This document shows positions 32,478 to 43,514 of a stretch of 64,000 bases of DNA, piece after piece. Below the pieces are notes generated by a model. It did not search any database and was not told where the DNA came from. It saw only the letters and a program-made list of their open reading frames with translations. Numbering within the stretch: position 1 is the stretch's first letter; each line of letters begins with the position of its first letter. Made by a program: the position numbers and the translations under genes. Source of the stretch: an uncultured Mycobacterium sp. (GTDB lineage Bacteria > Actinomycetota > Actinomycetes > Mycobacteriales > Mycobacteriaceae); the NCBI GenBank assembly GCA_900078375.1, contig FLQS01000006.1:88857-152856 (forward strand), written 5' to 3'.

Positions 32478-35400
32478 ATGTCTGAATCACAAACGCCCGA
32501 AACGCCTGACACACCGGACTCGGTCAACGAGGCTCCCTACCGGGAGGAGGCCTCGCCTCGCACCGATATGACGGTGCAGGAGATGCGCGAATGGCTGCGC
32601 AACTGGGTGGCCAACGCGACAGGGCAGGGACCCGACGCGATCGACGAGTCCACCCCGATGGTCGAGCTGGGGCTGTCCTCGCGGGACGCGGTCGCGATGG
32701 CCAGCGATATCGAGGACCTGACCGGTGTCACGCTGACCGCCACGGTGGCCTTCCGCCACCCCACCATCGAGTCGCTGGCAACGGTGATCGTCGAGGGCGA
32801 GCCGGAGGTCGAATTCGACGGCGACGGCGAGGACTGGTCGCGCGCCGCCGGCGTCGAAGACATTGCGATCGTGGGGGTTTCGACCCGATTCCCGGGTGAC
32901 ATGAACACCCCCGACGAGATGTGGGCGGCCCTGTTGGAGGGCCGCAGCGGGATCTCGGATCTGCCCGAGGGCCGCTGGTCGGAGTTCCTCGCCGAACCGC
33001 GGATTGCCGACCGGGTGGCCAAAGCCGCGACCCGCGGTGGTTACCTCACCGACATCAAGGGTTTCGACGCCGAGTTCTTCGCGCTGTCGAAGATGGAAGC
33101 CGACAACATGGATCCGCAGCAGCGGATGGCGTTGGAACTGACTTGGGAGGCACTGGAAAACGCCCGTATTCCAGCGTCCAGCCTGCGCGGCCGGGATGTC
33201 GCCGTCTACATCGGCTCGTCGAACAACGACTACCAGTTCCTGGCGGTCGCCGATCCGACCACCGCGCATCCGTACGCGATCACGGGCACGACGAGCTCGA
33301 TCATCGCCAACCGGGTGTCCTACTTCTTCGACTTCCGCGGTCCGTCGGTCGCCGTCGACACCGCCTGCTCGAGCTCACTGGTCGCCGCGCACCACGGTGT
33401 GCAGGCATTGCGGTCCGGTGAGGCCGATGTCGCGATGGTCGGCGGCGTCAACGCGATGATCACGCCGCTGGTGACGATCGGTTTCGACGAGGTCGGCGGC
33501 GTGCTCGCGCCAGACGGCCTGATCAAGTCGTTCTCGGCTGACGCGAACGGATATTCGCGTTCCGAGGGTGGCGGCATGCTGGTGCTGAAGCGCCTGTCCG
33601 ACGCCCGCCGCGACGGTGACGAGATCCTGGCAGTCATCGCCGGCAGCGCCATCAACCACGACGGTCGCTCCAACGGCATGCTCGCGCCGAATCCCGACGC
33701 GCAGGAAGATGTGCTGCGCAAGGCTTACAAGAACGCCGGAATCAATCCGCGCAGTGTCGATTACATCGAGGCGCACGGCACCGGCACCATCCTGGGCGAT
33801 CCGATCGAGGCCGACGCGTTGGGCCGGGTCATCGGCCGTGGCCGTCCCGCGGACCAGCCTGCGCTGCTCGGCGCGGTGAAATCCAATGTGGGACATCTGG
33901 AGTCGGCGGCCGGTGCGGCCAGCCTGGCCAAGGTGGCATTATCGCTGAGCCGCAACAAGGTTCCGCCGTCGATCAACTACGCCGGACCAAACCCGTACAT
34001 CGACTTCGAGGGTATTCACATGCGGGTGGCCGAGAGGGTCACCGACTGGCCGCGGTACAGCGGGCACGCGATCGCCGGGGTGTCCGGCTTCGGTTTCGGT
34101 GGCGCCAACGCGCACCTGGTGCTGCGCGAGGTATTGCCCGCGGATCTGGTTGAACCGCAAGCGGAATCCGAATCAGTCGAAGGGGCAACGACGTCCGATG
34201 CCGACGCGGTGTATGTCGGCGGGGTGCGGATGGACGAGTACGGCGAGTTCATCGACGATGAGCCTCTCGGGCGAAGAGCATCGGATAGCGATGACGACGC
34301 CGCCGACAACGAGTACGCGGCCGCTGATGCATACGCCGACGACGCTGAACCTGAGCTGCCCGGACTGACCGACGAGGCGCTGGAGTTGATCGAGGCTGCG
34401 CGCGCTGAATGGGAAGCAACCGAAGACAAGCCGGTTCCGGTTGTACCGCTGGCTGTTTCGGCCTTCCTGACCTCGCGCAAGCGGGCGACGGCAGCCGAAC
34501 TGGCCGACTGGGTAGACAGCCCGGAGGGTCGGGCGACGTCCCTGGAAGCCATCGGTCGCTCGCTGTCGCGCCGCAACCACGGCCGCTCGCGCGCCGTCGT
34601 GCTGGCTCACGACCACGACGAGGCGGTCAAGGGCCTGCGCGCGATCGCCGACGGCAAGCAGAGTCCGCTGGTGTACAGCGCCGACGGCCCGGTCACCAAT
34701 GGCCCGGTGTGGGTGCTGGCCGGATTCGGCGCGCAGCACCGCAAGATGGGCAAGAGCCTGTATCTGCGTGACGAGGTGTTCGCCGAGTGGATCAACAAGG
34801 TCGACGCGCACATCCAGGATGAACGCGGCTACTCGGTGGTCGAGTTGATCCTCGACGACGCGATCGACTACACGAACGAAACCTGCGAGTACCCCATCGA
34901 AGTGGTCCAGACGGTGATCTTCGCCATCCAGATCGCGCTCGGTGAGTTGCTCAAGCATCACGGCGCGAAACCTGCTGCGGTGGTGGGTCAGTCGCTGGGC
35001 GAGGCGGCCGCCGCCTACTTCTCCGGCGGCCTGTCGCTGGCCGATGCCACCCGCGCGATCTGCGCCCGCGCTCACCTCATGGGTGAAGGCGAGGCCATGC
35101 TGTTCGGCGAGTACATCCGGCTGATGGCCCTGGTGGAGTACTCGGCCGAGGAGATCAAGACCGTGTTCTCCGATTTCCCCGGTCTGGAGGTGTGCGTCTA
35201 CGCCGCCCCGACCCAGACCGTGATCGGCGGTCCCCCCGAACAGGTGGACGCGATCATCGCCCGCGCCGAATCCGAGGGCAAGTTCGCCCGCAAGTTGCAG
35301 ACCAAGGGCGCCAGCCACACTCAGCAGATGGACCCGCTGTTGGGCGAGCTGGCTGCCGAGCTCCAGGGCATCGAGCCGCACCCGCTGCAGCTCGGCTACT

Positions 35401-37889
35401 TCTCGACGGTGCACGAGGGCAGCTACATCCGCCCGGGCGGCGAACCGATCCACGATGTCGACTACTGGAAGAAGGGGCTGCGGCACAGCGTCTACTTCAC
35501 GCAGGGGATCCGCAACGCTGTCGACAGCGGCTACACCACCTTCCTGGAGCTGGCGCCGAATCCGGTGGCGCTCATGCAGGTTGGGCTGACCACGGCGGCT
35601 GCGGGGCTGCACGACGGCCAGCTGATCGCCACCCTGGCCCGCAAGCAGGACGAGATCGAGTCGATGGTCGCGGCGATGGCCCAGCTCTACGTCTACGGCC
35701 ACGACCTGGATCTCCGGACGCTGTTCACCCCCGCTTCCGGCCCGGCGGACTACGCCCACATCCCGCCGACCCGGTTCAGGCGCAAGCCGCACTGGCTGGA
35801 TGCGCAGTTCACGGGTGACAGCTCGGTGATGATGCCGGGCAACCATGTGGCCACCCCCGACGGTCGCCACGTCTGGGAGTATTCACCCAAGGGGCAGACC
35901 GACCTCGCGGCGTTGGTGAAATCCGCTGCGGTGCAGGTGCTTCCGGATGCCAAGCTGACTGCATCCGAGCAGCGCGCGGTACCCGGCGAGGGGGCCCGGC
36001 TGGTGACGACGCTGACCCGCCATCCCGGCGGTGCCTCGGTGCAGGTGCACGCCCGCATCAATGAGTCGTTCACGCTGGTCTACGACGCCATCGCCACCCG
36101 CGGCGGGGCGGCGTCAGCGCTGCCTGCCGCCGTGGCCACCGGTGTCGCGGTGACCTCGCCCGCCGGTGAGGTGGCCGCGGAACCGGACGACGACGCAGAC
36201 ATCCTGCAGGACAACCTGACCGCGGGCGCTGGGCTGGCGGCCGGGTTCGCCAAGTGGTCCGCGGATAGCACTGAGACGGTGCACGATCGGCTCGCGGCGA
36301 TCGTCGGCGGGGCCATGGGCTACGAGCCCGAGGACCTGCCGTGGGAGGTGCCGCTGATCGAGCTCGGTCTGGATTCGCTGATGGCGGTGCGCATCAAGAA
36401 CCGTGTCGAGTACGACTTCGACCTGCCGCCGATCCAGCTGACCGCGGTCCGCGACGCCAACCTGTTTGCGGTCGAAACGCTCATCCAGTATGCGATCGAG
36501 CACCGCGACGAGGTCGAGGAGCTTGCCGAGACGCAGAAGGGCAAGACGGCCGAAGAGATCGCGGCCGAACAAGCCGAGCTGATGGGTGGGGCCACAACGG
36601 TCGCGGAGCTCGAAGCGAAGCTCGCCGAGGCGGGCCATCCGATCGCGACGGAATCGGAGCCGAAGATCCCGCCGCCACCGACCGATCCCGCGGGACCTGG
36701 GTTCGGGGCGAGCGAAGCGACGGGAGAGGTGAAGTCCACCGCAGCCGCAGCGGCTGCCAAGGTGCTGACTCAGGAGGCCGTCGCCGAAGCACTCGGCGCC
36801 GACGTGCCGCCGCGTGACGCCGCCGAACGGGTGACGTTCGCGACGTGGGCGATCGTCACCGGCAAGTCGCCAGGCGGCATCTTCAACGCGCTGCCCGCAC
36901 TCGACGACGCGACGGCGACGAAGATGGCGGGCCGGCTCTCCGAGCGGGCCGAAGGCGTCATCAGCGTCGATGATGTGAAGTCCGCCAAGACTATTGAGGA
37001 ATTGGCCACCACGGTCCGCAGCGAGCTCGAGGAGGGTGTGGTCGACGGGTTCGTGCGGATCTTGCGCGCCCCATCCGAAAACACAGCAGACAATCCGAAG
37101 ACCCCCGTGTTCGTCTTCCACCCGGCCGGCGGGTCGACGGTGGTTTACGAGCCGCTGATGAAGCGGCTGCCGGCCGACACTCCGATCTACGGACTGGAGC
37201 GGGTGGAGGGCTCGATCGAGGAGCGCGCCGCGGAGTACGTGCCGAAGTTGATGGAAATCAACGGCACGGGCCCCTACATCCTCACCGGCTGGTCGCTGGG
37301 CGGGGCACTGGCCTACGCCTGTGCGGTCGGGCTCAAGCGCAACGGGTGTGACGTCCGCTTCGTCGGGCTGATCGACACCGTGCGTGCCGGCGAGGACGTG
37401 CCGCAGACGAAGGAGGAGATCCGCGCCCGCTGGGATCGCTACGCCCTGTTCGCCTCACGCACGTTCAACGTCGAGATCCCCGAGATCCCTTACGAACAGC
37501 TCGAAGAACTCGACGACGAGGGTCAGGTCAGGTTCGTGCTGGACGCCGTCAAGGAGGCCGGGGTCGACATCCCGGGCGGGATCATCGAGCATCAGCGCAC
37601 GTCCTACCTGGACAACCGTGCTCTGGACACCGCGAACATCGAACCGTACGACGGGCACGTCGCGTTGTACATGGCCGACCGCTACCACGACGACGCGATC
37701 ATGTTCGAGCCGCGCTACGCGGTCCGCCAGCCCGACGGCGGCTGGGGTCAGTTCGCCGCCGACCTCGAGGTCGTGCCGATCGGGGGCGAACACATCCAAG
37801 CGATCGACGAGCCGTACATCGCTAAGGTTGGCGCCCATATGAGCGAGGCGATCAACCGTATCGACGCCGAGGAGAACGAGTCCAAGTGA
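32478..37889 (+). CDS. pks13: Polyketide synthase Pks13, mycolate condensing enzyme
   Basis: This 1,803-residue enzyme condenses the meromycoloyl and carboxyacyl chains. Domains in order: N-terminal carrier (Ser68 in LGLSSRDAV), ketosynthase about residues 127-555 (Cys297 in DTACSSSL), an acidic linker about 563-650, acyltransferase about 740-1100 (Ser839 in GQSLGEA), C-terminal carrier (Ser1300 in LGLDSLMAV), a flexible Ala/Pro linker, and thioesterase about 1540-1800 (Ser1606 in GWSLGG). All active residues are present. The stop overlaps accD4 by 4 bases (GTGA). Confidence 0.97.
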   Translation: MSESQTPETPDTPDSVNEAPYREEASPRTDMTVQEMREWLRNWVANATGQGPDAIDESTPMVELGLSSRDAVAMASDIEDLTGVTLTATVAFRHPTIESLATVIVEGEPEVEFDGDGEDWSRAAGVEDIAIVGVSTRFPGDMNTPDEMWAALLEGRSGISDLPEGRWSEFLAEPRIADRVAKAATRGGYLTDIKGFDAEFFALSKMEADNMDPQQRMALELTWEALENARIPASSLRGRDVAVYIGSSNNDYQFLAVADPTTAHPYAITGTTSSIIANRVSYFFDFRGPSVAVDTACSSSLVAAHHGVQALRSGEADVAMVGGVNAMITPLVTIGFDEVGGVLAPDGLIKSFSADANGYSRSEGGGMLVLKRLSDARRDGDEILAVIAGSAINHDGRSNGMLAPNPDAQEDVLRKAYKNAGINPRSVDYIEAHGTGTILGDPIEADALGRVIGRGRPADQPALLGAVKSNVGHLESAAGAASLAKVALSLSRNKVPPSINYAGPNPYIDFEGIHMRVAERVTDWPRYSGHAIAGVSGFGFGGANAHLVLREVLPADLVEPQAESESVEGATTSDADAVYVGGVRMDEYGEFIDDEPLGRRASDSDDDAADNEYAAADAYADDAEPELPGLTDEALELIEAARAEWEATEDKPVPVVPLAVSAFLTSRKRATAAELADWVDSPEGRATSLEAIGRSLSRRNHGRSRAVVLAHDHDEAVKGLRAIADGKQSPLVYSADGPVTNGPVWVLAGFGAQHRKMGKSLYLRDEVFAEWINKVDAHIQDERGYSVVELILDDAIDYTNETCEYPIEVVQTVIFAIQIALGELLKHHGAKPAAVVGQSLGEAAAAYFSGGLSLADATRAICARAHLMGEGEAMLFGEYIRLMALVEYSAEEIKTVFSDFPGLEVCVYAAPTQTVIGGPPEQVDAIIARAESEGKFARKLQTKGASHTQQMDPLLGELAAELQGIEPHPLQLGYFSTVHEGSYIRPGGEPIHDVDYWKKGLRHSVYFTQGIRNAVDSGYTTFLELAPNPVALMQVGLTTAAAGLHDGQLIATLARKQDEIESMVAAMAQLYVYGHDLDLRTLFTPASGPADYAHIPPTRFRRKPHWLDAQFTGDSSVMMPGNHVATPDGRHVWEYSPKGQTDLAALVKSAAVQVLPDAKLTASEQRAVPGEGARLVTTLTRHPGGASVQVHARINESFTLVYDAIATRGGAASALPAAVATGVAVTSPAGEVAAEPDDDADILQDNLTAGAGLAAGFAKWSADSTETVHDRLAAIVGGAMGYEPEDLPWEVPLIELGLDSLMAVRIKNRVEYDFDLPPIQLTAVRDANLFAVETLIQYAIEHRDEVEELAETQKGKTAEEIAAEQAELMGGATTVAELEAKLAEAGHPIATESEPKIPPPPTDPAGPGFGASEATGEVKSTAAAAAAKVLTQEAVAEALGADVPPRDAAERVTFATWAIVTGKSPGGIFNALPALDDATATKMAGRLSERAEGVISVDDVKSAKTIEELATTVRSELEEGVVDGFVRILRAPSENTADNPKTPVFVFHPAGGSTVVYEPLMKRLPADTPIYGLERVEGSIEERAAEYVPKLMEINGTGPYILTGWSLGGALAYACAVGLKRNGCDVRFVGLIDTVRAGEDVPQTKEEIRARWDRYALFASRTFNVEIPEIPYEQLEELDDEGQVRFVLDAVKEAGVDIPGGIIEHQRTSYLDNRALDTANIEPYDGHVALYMADRYHDDAIMFEPRYAVRQPDGGWGQFAADLEVVPIGGEHIQAIDEPYIAKVGAHMSEAINRIDAEENESK

Positions 37890-39436
37890 CCGCCAGTACT
37901 ACTGCCGAGAAACTCGCCGAACTCCGCGAAAAGCTGGAACTGGCCAAGGAACCGGGCGGTGAGGCGGTCGCGGCCAAACGGGACAAGAAGGGCATCCCCA
38001 GCCCCCGGGCGCGAATCCAGGCGTTATTGGACCCGGGCAGTTTCCTGGAGATCGGCGCGCTGGCCCGCACACCGGGCGACCCGAACGCGTTGTTCGGCGA
38101 CGGTGTGGTCACCGGGCACGGCACGATCAACGGCCGTCCGGTCGGTGTGTTCAGCCACGACTACACCGTGTTCGGCGGCTCCGTGGGAGAGATGTTCGGC
38201 CGCAAGGTGTCCCGGCTGATGGAGTGGGTGGCCATGGTCGGCTGCCCGATCATCGGTATCAACGACTCCGGCGGCGCCCGCATCCAGGACCTGGCCACTT
38301 CGCTGGCCTGGTACGCCGAGTTGGGGCGCAGGCATGAGCTGCTGAGCGGCCTGGTGCCGCAGGTCTCGATCATCCTGGGCAAGTGCGCCGGTGGTGCGGT
38401 GTATTCGCCGATCCAGACCGATCTCATTGTGGCCGTGCGCGATCAGGGCTACATGTTCGTCACCGGCCCCGACGTCATCAAGGATGTCACCGGCGAGGAG
38501 GTCACCCTCGACGAGCTCGGCGGCGCCGACGCACAGGCCAAGTACGGCAACGTCCACCAGGTCGTGGACTCCGAGAAGGACGCCTTCCAGTACGTCCGCG
38601 ATTACCTGGACTTCCTGCCCGGCAACTCCTTTGACGACGCGCCGATCATCAACCCGGGGCTGGAGCCCGAGATCACCCCGCACGACCTGGAACTCGACGC
38701 CCTCGTTCCCGACGCCGACAACATCGCCTACGACATGCACGAGATCCTGCTCCGGATCTTCGACGACGGTGACTTCCTGGAAGTCGCCGCGCAGGCCGGC
38801 CAGGCGATCATCACCGGGTACGCCCGCGTCGACGGCCGTCCGGTCGGGGTGATCGCCAACCAGCCGATGCACATGTCGGGCGCCATCGACAACGAGGCCT
38901 CCGACAAGGCGGCCCGGTTCGTGCGGTTCTGCGACTCGTTCAACGTGCCGCTGGTCTTCGTCGTCGACACCCCGGGGTTCCTGCCCGGCGTCGAGCAGGA
39001 GAAGAACGGCATCATCAAGCGCGGTGGCAGGTTCCTCTACTCCGTCGTCGAGGCCGACGTGCCGAAGGTGACCATCACGATCCGCAAGTCCTACGGCGGG
39101 GCGTATGCGGTGATGGGTTCCAAACAGCTGACGGCCGACTTCAACTTCCTGTGGCCGACGGCCCGGATCGCGGTCATCGGTGCCGAGGGCGCCGCGCAGC
39201 TGATCGTCAAGCGGTTCCCCGATCCCACTGCGCCGGAAGTGCAGGAGATCCGGCGCCAGTTCATCGAGGGCTACAACCGCGACATGGCGACCCCGTACGT
39301 GGCCGCCGAGCGCGGGTATGTCGATGCGGTCATCGAGCCGCACCAGACCCGCCTGCAGCTGCGCAGCGCGATGCGGATTCTGCGGGACAAGCAGATCAGC
39401 CGGGTTCAGCGCAAGCATGGCCTGATCCCGATCTAG
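37886..39436 (+). CDS. accD4: Acyl-CoA carboxylase beta subunit AccD4
   Basis: This 516-residue carboxyltransferase subunit carboxylates long-chain acyl-CoA with AccA3/AccE5 to make the Pks13 extender. It has the two crotonase-like halves with oxyanion-forming GGA ([10 protein letters not shown]) and [12 protein letters not shown]. The GTG start is coupled to pks13 by 4 bases. It is the last gene of the operon; no hairpin terminator is apparent after it. Confidence 0.96.
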   Translation: MTASTTAEKLAELREKLELAKEPGGEAVAAKRDKKGIPSPRARIQALLDPGSFLEIGALARTPGDPNALFGDGVVTGHGTINGRPVGVFSHDYTVFGGSVGEMFGRKVSRLMEWVAMVGCPIIGINDSGGARIQDLATSLAWYAELGRRHELLSGLVPQVSIILGKCAGGAVYSPIQTDLIVAVRDQGYMFVTGPDVIKDVTGEEVTLDELGGADAQAKYGNVHQVVDSEKDAFQYVRDYLDFLPGNSFDDAPIINPGLEPEITPHDLELDALVPDADNIAYDMHEILLRIFDDGDFLEVAAQAGQAIITGYARVDGRPVGVIANQPMHMSGAIDNEASDKAARFVRFCDSFNVPLVFVVDTPGFLPGVEQEKNGIIKRGGRFLYSVVEADVPKVTITIRKSYGGAYAVMGSKQLTADFNFLWPTARIAVIGAEGAAQLIVKRFPDPTAPEVQEIRRQFIEGYNRDMATPYVAAERGYVDAVIEPHQTRLQLRSAMRILRDKQISRVQRKHGLIPI

Positions 39437-39488
39437 ACCGCTTTTGTCAAAGTTGACGAAACATCGGTGATCGAGGGCCTACCCCAAT

Positions 39489-39494
39489 TACCGT
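39489..39494 (+). promoter_or_regulatory. -10 box, leaderless type, for the molybdopterin oxidoreductase gene
   Basis: TACCGT fits TANNNT and ends 6 bases before the GTG start at 39501; no ribosome-binding site. Confidence 0.45.
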
Positions 39495-39500
39495 GGGGCG

Positions 39501-41747
39501 GTGACCACCGAGCACATCGAACTGGCTCCCACCGGTCAGGACGGCCGCCACGTTTACACCTGCCCGCTGTGTGAGGCCATGTGCGGCTTGGAGATTCAGG
39601 TCTCCGACGGTCGCGTCGCGACCATCAGAGGCAATCCCGACGACGTTTGGAGCCGCGGGCACCTGTGTCCAAAGGGCGCGTCGCTGGGCGCCATCCACGA
39701 CGATCCCGACCGGGTCCGCGCCCCGATGATCAAGGTCGACGGGCAATGGCAGGAGGTCAGTTGGGATGCGGCGTTCCGGCGCTGCACCGAACTGCTGGCA
39801 CCGGTGATCGCCGAGCACGGCATCGGGGCGGTCACCTGCTACACCGGCAACCCGCTGGCGCACTCGTTCTCGCTGGGCCGCTACACCGGCGTGCTGCTCG
39901 GCATGTCCGGTATCCCGGTCAGCTACTCGCCCGGCACCGTCGACCAGTGGCCCAAGAACCTCTCGTCGCACCTCATGTACGGCAACTGGTGGGGCTTCCC
40001 GGTGCCCGATATCGAGCGCACCGACCTGCTGGTGGTGATGGGCGCCAACCCGGCCGCCTCGCAGGGCTCCCTGCTGGCCGCCCCGGATGTGATGGGCATC
40101 ATCGGGCGCATCGACAACGTGATCGTCATCGACCCGCTGCGCACCGCGACCGCCGCCAAGGCCAACGAATGGTTGCCGATCACGCCGGGCACCGACGCCG
40201 CCCTGCTGCTGGCGGTCGTCCACACCCTGTTCGACGAGGACCTGGTTCGCCTGGGGCGGCTGGCCGAGCACATCGACGGTGTCGAGGCGCTGCGGGAAGT
40301 GGCGCGGGATTGGTCACCCGAGCGGGTCGCACCGGTCACCGGTAATGACGCCGACCGGATCAAGGGCCTGGCCCGCCAGCTCGCCGAGACCGAGAAGGCA
40401 GTGGTCTACGGGCGAATCGGCTTGTGTAATCAGGAGTTCGGGAGTTTGGCCAGTTGGCTGGTGGATGTCGTCAACATCCTCACCGGCCACTTCGACAACC
40501 CGGGCGGCGCGATGTTCCCCCGCCCCGCGGCGTGGACGGTCACCGCCCAGCCTCAGCCCGGTTTGGAAGGCGGGCTGCCCGAGTTCGGCCGCTGGCAGAC
40601 CCGGGTGCGCGGTGCGAAGGAAGTACTCGGCCAGGTGCCGGTGTCGTGCCTGGCGGAGGAGATCGAGACGCCGGGCGAGGGGCAGATCCGGGCGCTGATC
40701 ACGGTGGCGGGCAACCCGGTGCTGTCCACGCCGCAGGGCCACCACCTCGACGAGCTGCTACCCGGACTCGACGCGATGATCTCGGTTGACCTGTGGCTCA
40801 ACGAAACCACCCGGCACGCCGACGTGATCTTGCCCGGGCTCTCGCCGCTGGAGCAGCCGCACCACGACGACCTGATCCTGATGTTCGCGATCAGCAGCAT
40901 CGCCAACTACTCGGCACCGGTGTTCACTCCCGAGGACCCTGACCGGCCCGAGGAGTGGGAGATCCTGGTCCGGCTCACCGGCCTGTGCGCGGGCATGCCG
41001 GCCGAGGATGTCGACGTCGCCGCCATCGACGACGGCTTCTTCGATTACCTGTGTTTGACCCAAGGGCTCGACAGCGCGGAGATCCGCAGCCACTACACGA
41101 GCGGCGGCCCGGAACGCATTCTGGATTTGACGCTGCGTACCGGGCCATTCGGGGATCGCTACGGCGAGAACCCCGACGGGCTGAGCCTGGCGAAACTGAA
41201 AGAGCACCCCAACGGCATTGATTTCGGACCGATGGTCGCTCAGGTCCCCGAGATCCTGAACACCACCGAGAAGAAGATCCGGCTGGCGCCGGAGTATCTG
41301 CTCGACGATGTTCCGCGGCTGGCGCGTCGGCTGGAACGGGAGCCCGACGAGCTGGTGCTGGTCAGCCGGCGTCACCTGCGGTCGAACAACTCATGGCTGC
41401 ACAATGTTTCGGCGCTGATGAAGGGCCGCGACCGGTGCACGCTGCTCATGCATCCGAAGGACGCCGCCAGCCGCGGAGTGTCCGGCGGCGATACCGTCAC
41501 CGTGCGGTCGTCGGCGGGACGCATCGAGGTGCCGGTCGAGGTGACCGAGGCCATCAAACCCGGTGTGGTGTCGATGCCGCACGGCTGGGGGCACGGCAAG
41601 CCCGGAACCCGGATGTCGGTGGCCAACGGCTCACCCGGCGTCAACACCAACATCCTGTCGCCGCCGACGTTCCTTGACGAGCCTTCGGGCAACGGTGCCC
41701 TCAACGGCATACCGGTGACGGTCGCCCTGACCACCAAAGCTGTTTAG
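39501..41747 (+). CDS. Molybdopterin-dependent oxidoreductase (formate dehydrogenase-like alpha subunit)
   Basis: This 748-residue protein has the N-terminal [4Fe-4S] cysteines Cys21, Cys24, Cys28 and Cys56 (CPLCEAMC...HLCPKG), the central bis-MGD domains, and a C-terminal molybdopterin-dinucleotide-binding domain (from about residue 620, LVSRRHLRSNNSWLHN). No twin-arginine signal is visible, so it is probably cytoplasmic. I find no partner subunit nearby. It resembles the stand-alone oxidoreductase Rv0197 of M. tuberculosis, which lies elsewhere in that genome. Substrate unknown. Confidence 0.88.
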   Translation: MTTEHIELAPTGQDGRHVYTCPLCEAMCGLEIQVSDGRVATIRGNPDDVWSRGHLCPKGASLGAIHDDPDRVRAPMIKVDGQWQEVSWDAAFRRCTELLAPVIAEHGIGAVTCYTGNPLAHSFSLGRYTGVLLGMSGIPVSYSPGTVDQWPKNLSSHLMYGNWWGFPVPDIERTDLLVVMGANPAASQGSLLAAPDVMGIIGRIDNVIVIDPLRTATAAKANEWLPITPGTDAALLLAVVHTLFDEDLVRLGRLAEHIDGVEALREVARDWSPERVAPVTGNDADRIKGLARQLAETEKAVVYGRIGLCNQEFGSLASWLVDVVNILTGHFDNPGGAMFPRPAAWTVTAQPQPGLEGGLPEFGRWQTRVRGAKEVLGQVPVSCLAEEIETPGEGQIRALITVAGNPVLSTPQGHHLDELLPGLDAMISVDLWLNETTRHADVILPGLSPLEQPHHDDLILMFAISSIANYSAPVFTPEDPDRPEEWEILVRLTGLCAGMPAEDVDVAAIDDGFFDYLCLTQGLDSAEIRSHYTSGGPERILDLTLRTGPFGDRYGENPDGLSLAKLKEHPNGIDFGPMVAQVPEILNTTEKKIRLAPEYLLDDVPRLARRLEREPDELVLVSRRHLRSNNSWLHNVSALMKGRDRCTLLMHPKDAASRGVSGGDTVTVRSSAGRIEVPVEVTEAIKPGVVSMPHGWGHGKPGTRMSVANGSPGVNTNILSPPTFLDEPSGNGALNGIPVTVALTTKAV

Positions 41748-41935
41748 CCGCAGTCAGGTTCGACCCGCACCACGACTGACGCGTGGGGTGCGACCGGTCC
41801 GGACCGAAGCTCACCCGTTGTGGTGCTGTCGGTGTGGTTCCAAAGGTCGCGCGCGCGGTAGCACGCGGCGGAGGGCAGCCCGACTGCCGTGGCGGCGAGA
41901 ACTAGGCAGCCGAGGATTGCCGAGAGTCGGCGCAT
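41744..41935 (-). CDS. Short secreted protein, glycosidase C-terminal-domain remnant?
   Basis: This 63-residue protein has a clear signal peptide (MRRLSAILGCLVLAATAVGLPSA, cleaved around residue 23). The rest (RARDLWNHTDSTTTGEL...VAPHASVVVRV) resembles the C-terminal beta-sandwich of alpha-galactosidases, which ends in a similar VPAHG-like strand. It is far too short for an enzyme. It may be a remnant of a secreted glycosidase or a mini-protein. It overlaps the SDR fragment by 34 bases and the oxidoreductase stop by 4, with no ribosome-binding site. Confidence 0.45.
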   Translation of the reverse strand: MRRLSAILGCLVLAATAVGLPSAACYRARDLWNHTDSTTTGELRSGPVAPHASVVVRVEPDCG

Positions 41936-42213
41936 AGCGCAAACGTACGGGGCGCTTCGCCGAAGTGAGCGTGCGCCCGGCTGATGACTCGGTCGGCCTG
42001 ATCGGCATCGGTGATGTCGGCGGCCACCAGGAACAGACGATCGTGGTTGTGGCCGTGGCCAATTCGCACCAGGCTTCCGGCATGCCGGTCGACGGCCACC
42101 ACGCGATAGCCGGCCGCGAGCAGCGCGCGGGCACGTGCGAACCCATGGTCGGTCCCGGCCTCGACGACCAGAACCACGGGACTGTTATCGGGGAAGTTCG
42201 ACCGGGATGTCAT
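41902..42213 (-). pseudogene. N-terminal fragment of a short-chain dehydrogenase/reductase
   Basis: From ATG 42213 this is 103 residues. It has a Rossmann beta-alpha-beta start (VVLVVEAGTDHGFARARALL), a second strand (YRVVAVDRHAG) and the VAADITDADQADRVISRAHAHFG helix typical of SDR enzymes, but it stops before the catalytic Ser-Tyr-Lys region. The glycine-rich loop is degraded (GTDHGFA instead of G-x3-G-x-G). It is probably a gene remnant; a true small protein is not excluded. Confidence 0.55.
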
Positions 42214-42340
42214 GGGCTCAGTCAACGGTGCCGACGTAGGTGGCCGCTATGTCGCGGCTGCGAAATCGCGGTGATCTTCTCGAGACCGTCGGCTCAGACA
42301 CGGTGTACGACCTGGGGACCAGTCCGTAAGCTCAGCCTCC

Positions 42341-43108
42341 ATGAGCGATATCGACGTCGACGCGATCCGCGCCGCCGGGGCGGCCATCGGCGAGGCCATC
42401 AGCATCTTCATGCTGAACCCGGACACTTTTGAGAAGAGTCTGGCGGCCGGCTACCCGGACCCGTTCGCGGCGTACTTCGCCGGCCGTGGCGGTGTGCTTG
42501 GCGATGCCACCGGCACCACAGTCAACGCGGTGTTCGCGGTCTTCGAACCCAACCTCGCGCGGTCGTGCTGGGAAAAGGGCGTCGCCGTCCACGACGCGTC
42601 GGAGAGCTGCCGCCTCTACTGGGATCAGCTCGCCAACTTCGGGCGGGCATACCTGACCGGCGCCGAGGGGCTGGACCGGATTGCCGCGCTGGGCGAGAAG
42701 GTGATCGCGGAGGCACCCGAACCCGGCCTGCCGCTCTACGCGGGCTGGCGCGCCATGCCGCTGGCCGATGACGCCACCGCGAGGGCGCTGCAGGTGATGT
42801 TTGTGCTCCGCGAACTGCGCGCTGCGGTGCACTTCAATGCCCTCACGATCTCGGGCATGAGCCCGGTGGAGGCGCACATCCTCAATCACGGGACGGATTA
42901 CGCCGCCTTCATGGGCTGGCAGCCGCCGTTCGTCGACGCGAAGGACAAGAAGGTCGTCTACGACGAGGTCGAAGACGTCACCAACCGGCGGATGGCGCAG
43001 ATCTTCCGATCCGCGCTGACCCCTGCCGAGGCCGACGAATTGGCCCGGCTGAGCGTGGCCGCCCTGGCCTTGCTGAAATCGACCGCACCGCCACCCGTGG
43101 GTGCCTGA
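42341..43108 (+). CDS. Helical protein of the SCO6745/SalK-like type (tentative)
   Basis: This 255-residue all-helical soluble protein has an N-terminal AIGEAISIFMLNP, Gly-rich GRGGVLGDATGTTVNAVF and a C-terminal block RMAQIFRSALTPAEADELARL. The overall pattern resembles the SCO6745 family of actinobacteria, but I am not certain and no catalytic motif is visible. TAAGCT (42327-42332) lies 8 bases before the ATG with no ribosome-binding site. It overlaps the next gene by 8 bases and starts a four-gene run ending in the kinase. Confidence 0.65.
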   Translation: MSDIDVDAIRAAGAAIGEAISIFMLNPDTFEKSLAAGYPDPFAAYFAGRGGVLGDATGTTVNAVFAVFEPNLARSCWEKGVAVHDASESCRLYWDQLANFGRAYLTGAEGLDRIAALGEKVIAEAPEPGLPLYAGWRAMPLADDATARALQVMFVLRELRAAVHFNALTISGMSPVEAHILNHGTDYAAFMGWQPPFVDAKDKKVVYDEVEDVTNRRMAQIFRSALTPAEADELARLSVAALALLKSTAPPPVGA

Positions 43109-43514
43109 TTACGATTCCCTAGTGTTCTGGGAACGACTTCCGCTGATCGGCGGGCCGCTGCGAGCCACCCGGGTGGAAGCCACCCGGGCCGGCGTGGCGG
43201 TGCTCACCAAGATCGCTGAGCTGGTCATCGAGCAGATCGACCTGACGGCACTGGTCCGCGACAGCGTCGACATCGACGCGATCGTGAGCGATGTCGACAT
43301 CGAGGCGATTATCGCGCGTATCGATCTGATCGGGCTGGCAGACCAGATCATCGACGGAGTCGATCTGCCCGCGATCATCCGCGAGTCCTCCGCGACTGTC
43401 ACCGCCGAGGTGATCACGGACGTGCGCTCGCAATCCGCACGGGCCGACGACATGATCTCCGGCTTCGTCGACCGGATGCTCGGGCGGGAACCGGGCGCCC
43501 AGGAACCCCAGTGA
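43101..43514 (+). CDS. Conserved protein with repeated Val-Asp-Ile motifs, paired with RDD protein
   Basis: This 137-residue protein has a charged start, then a run of short repeats of the form (I/V)D(L/I)xx(I/L)v..V, for example DSVDIDAIVSDVDIEAIIARIDLIGLADQIIDGVDLPAI split over about residues 45-95. The spacing of about 8-9 residues suggests a repeat fold. There is no signal peptide or membrane segment. It starts at GTG, overlapping the previous gene by 8 bases, and overlaps the RDD gene by 4. Function unknown. Confidence 0.7.
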   Translation: MPDYDSLVFWERLPLIGGPLRATRVEATRAGVAVLTKIAELVIEQIDLTALVRDSVDIDAIVSDVDIEAIIARIDLIGLADQIIDGVDLPAIIRESSATVTAEVITDVRSQSARADDMISGFVDRMLGREPGAQEPQ

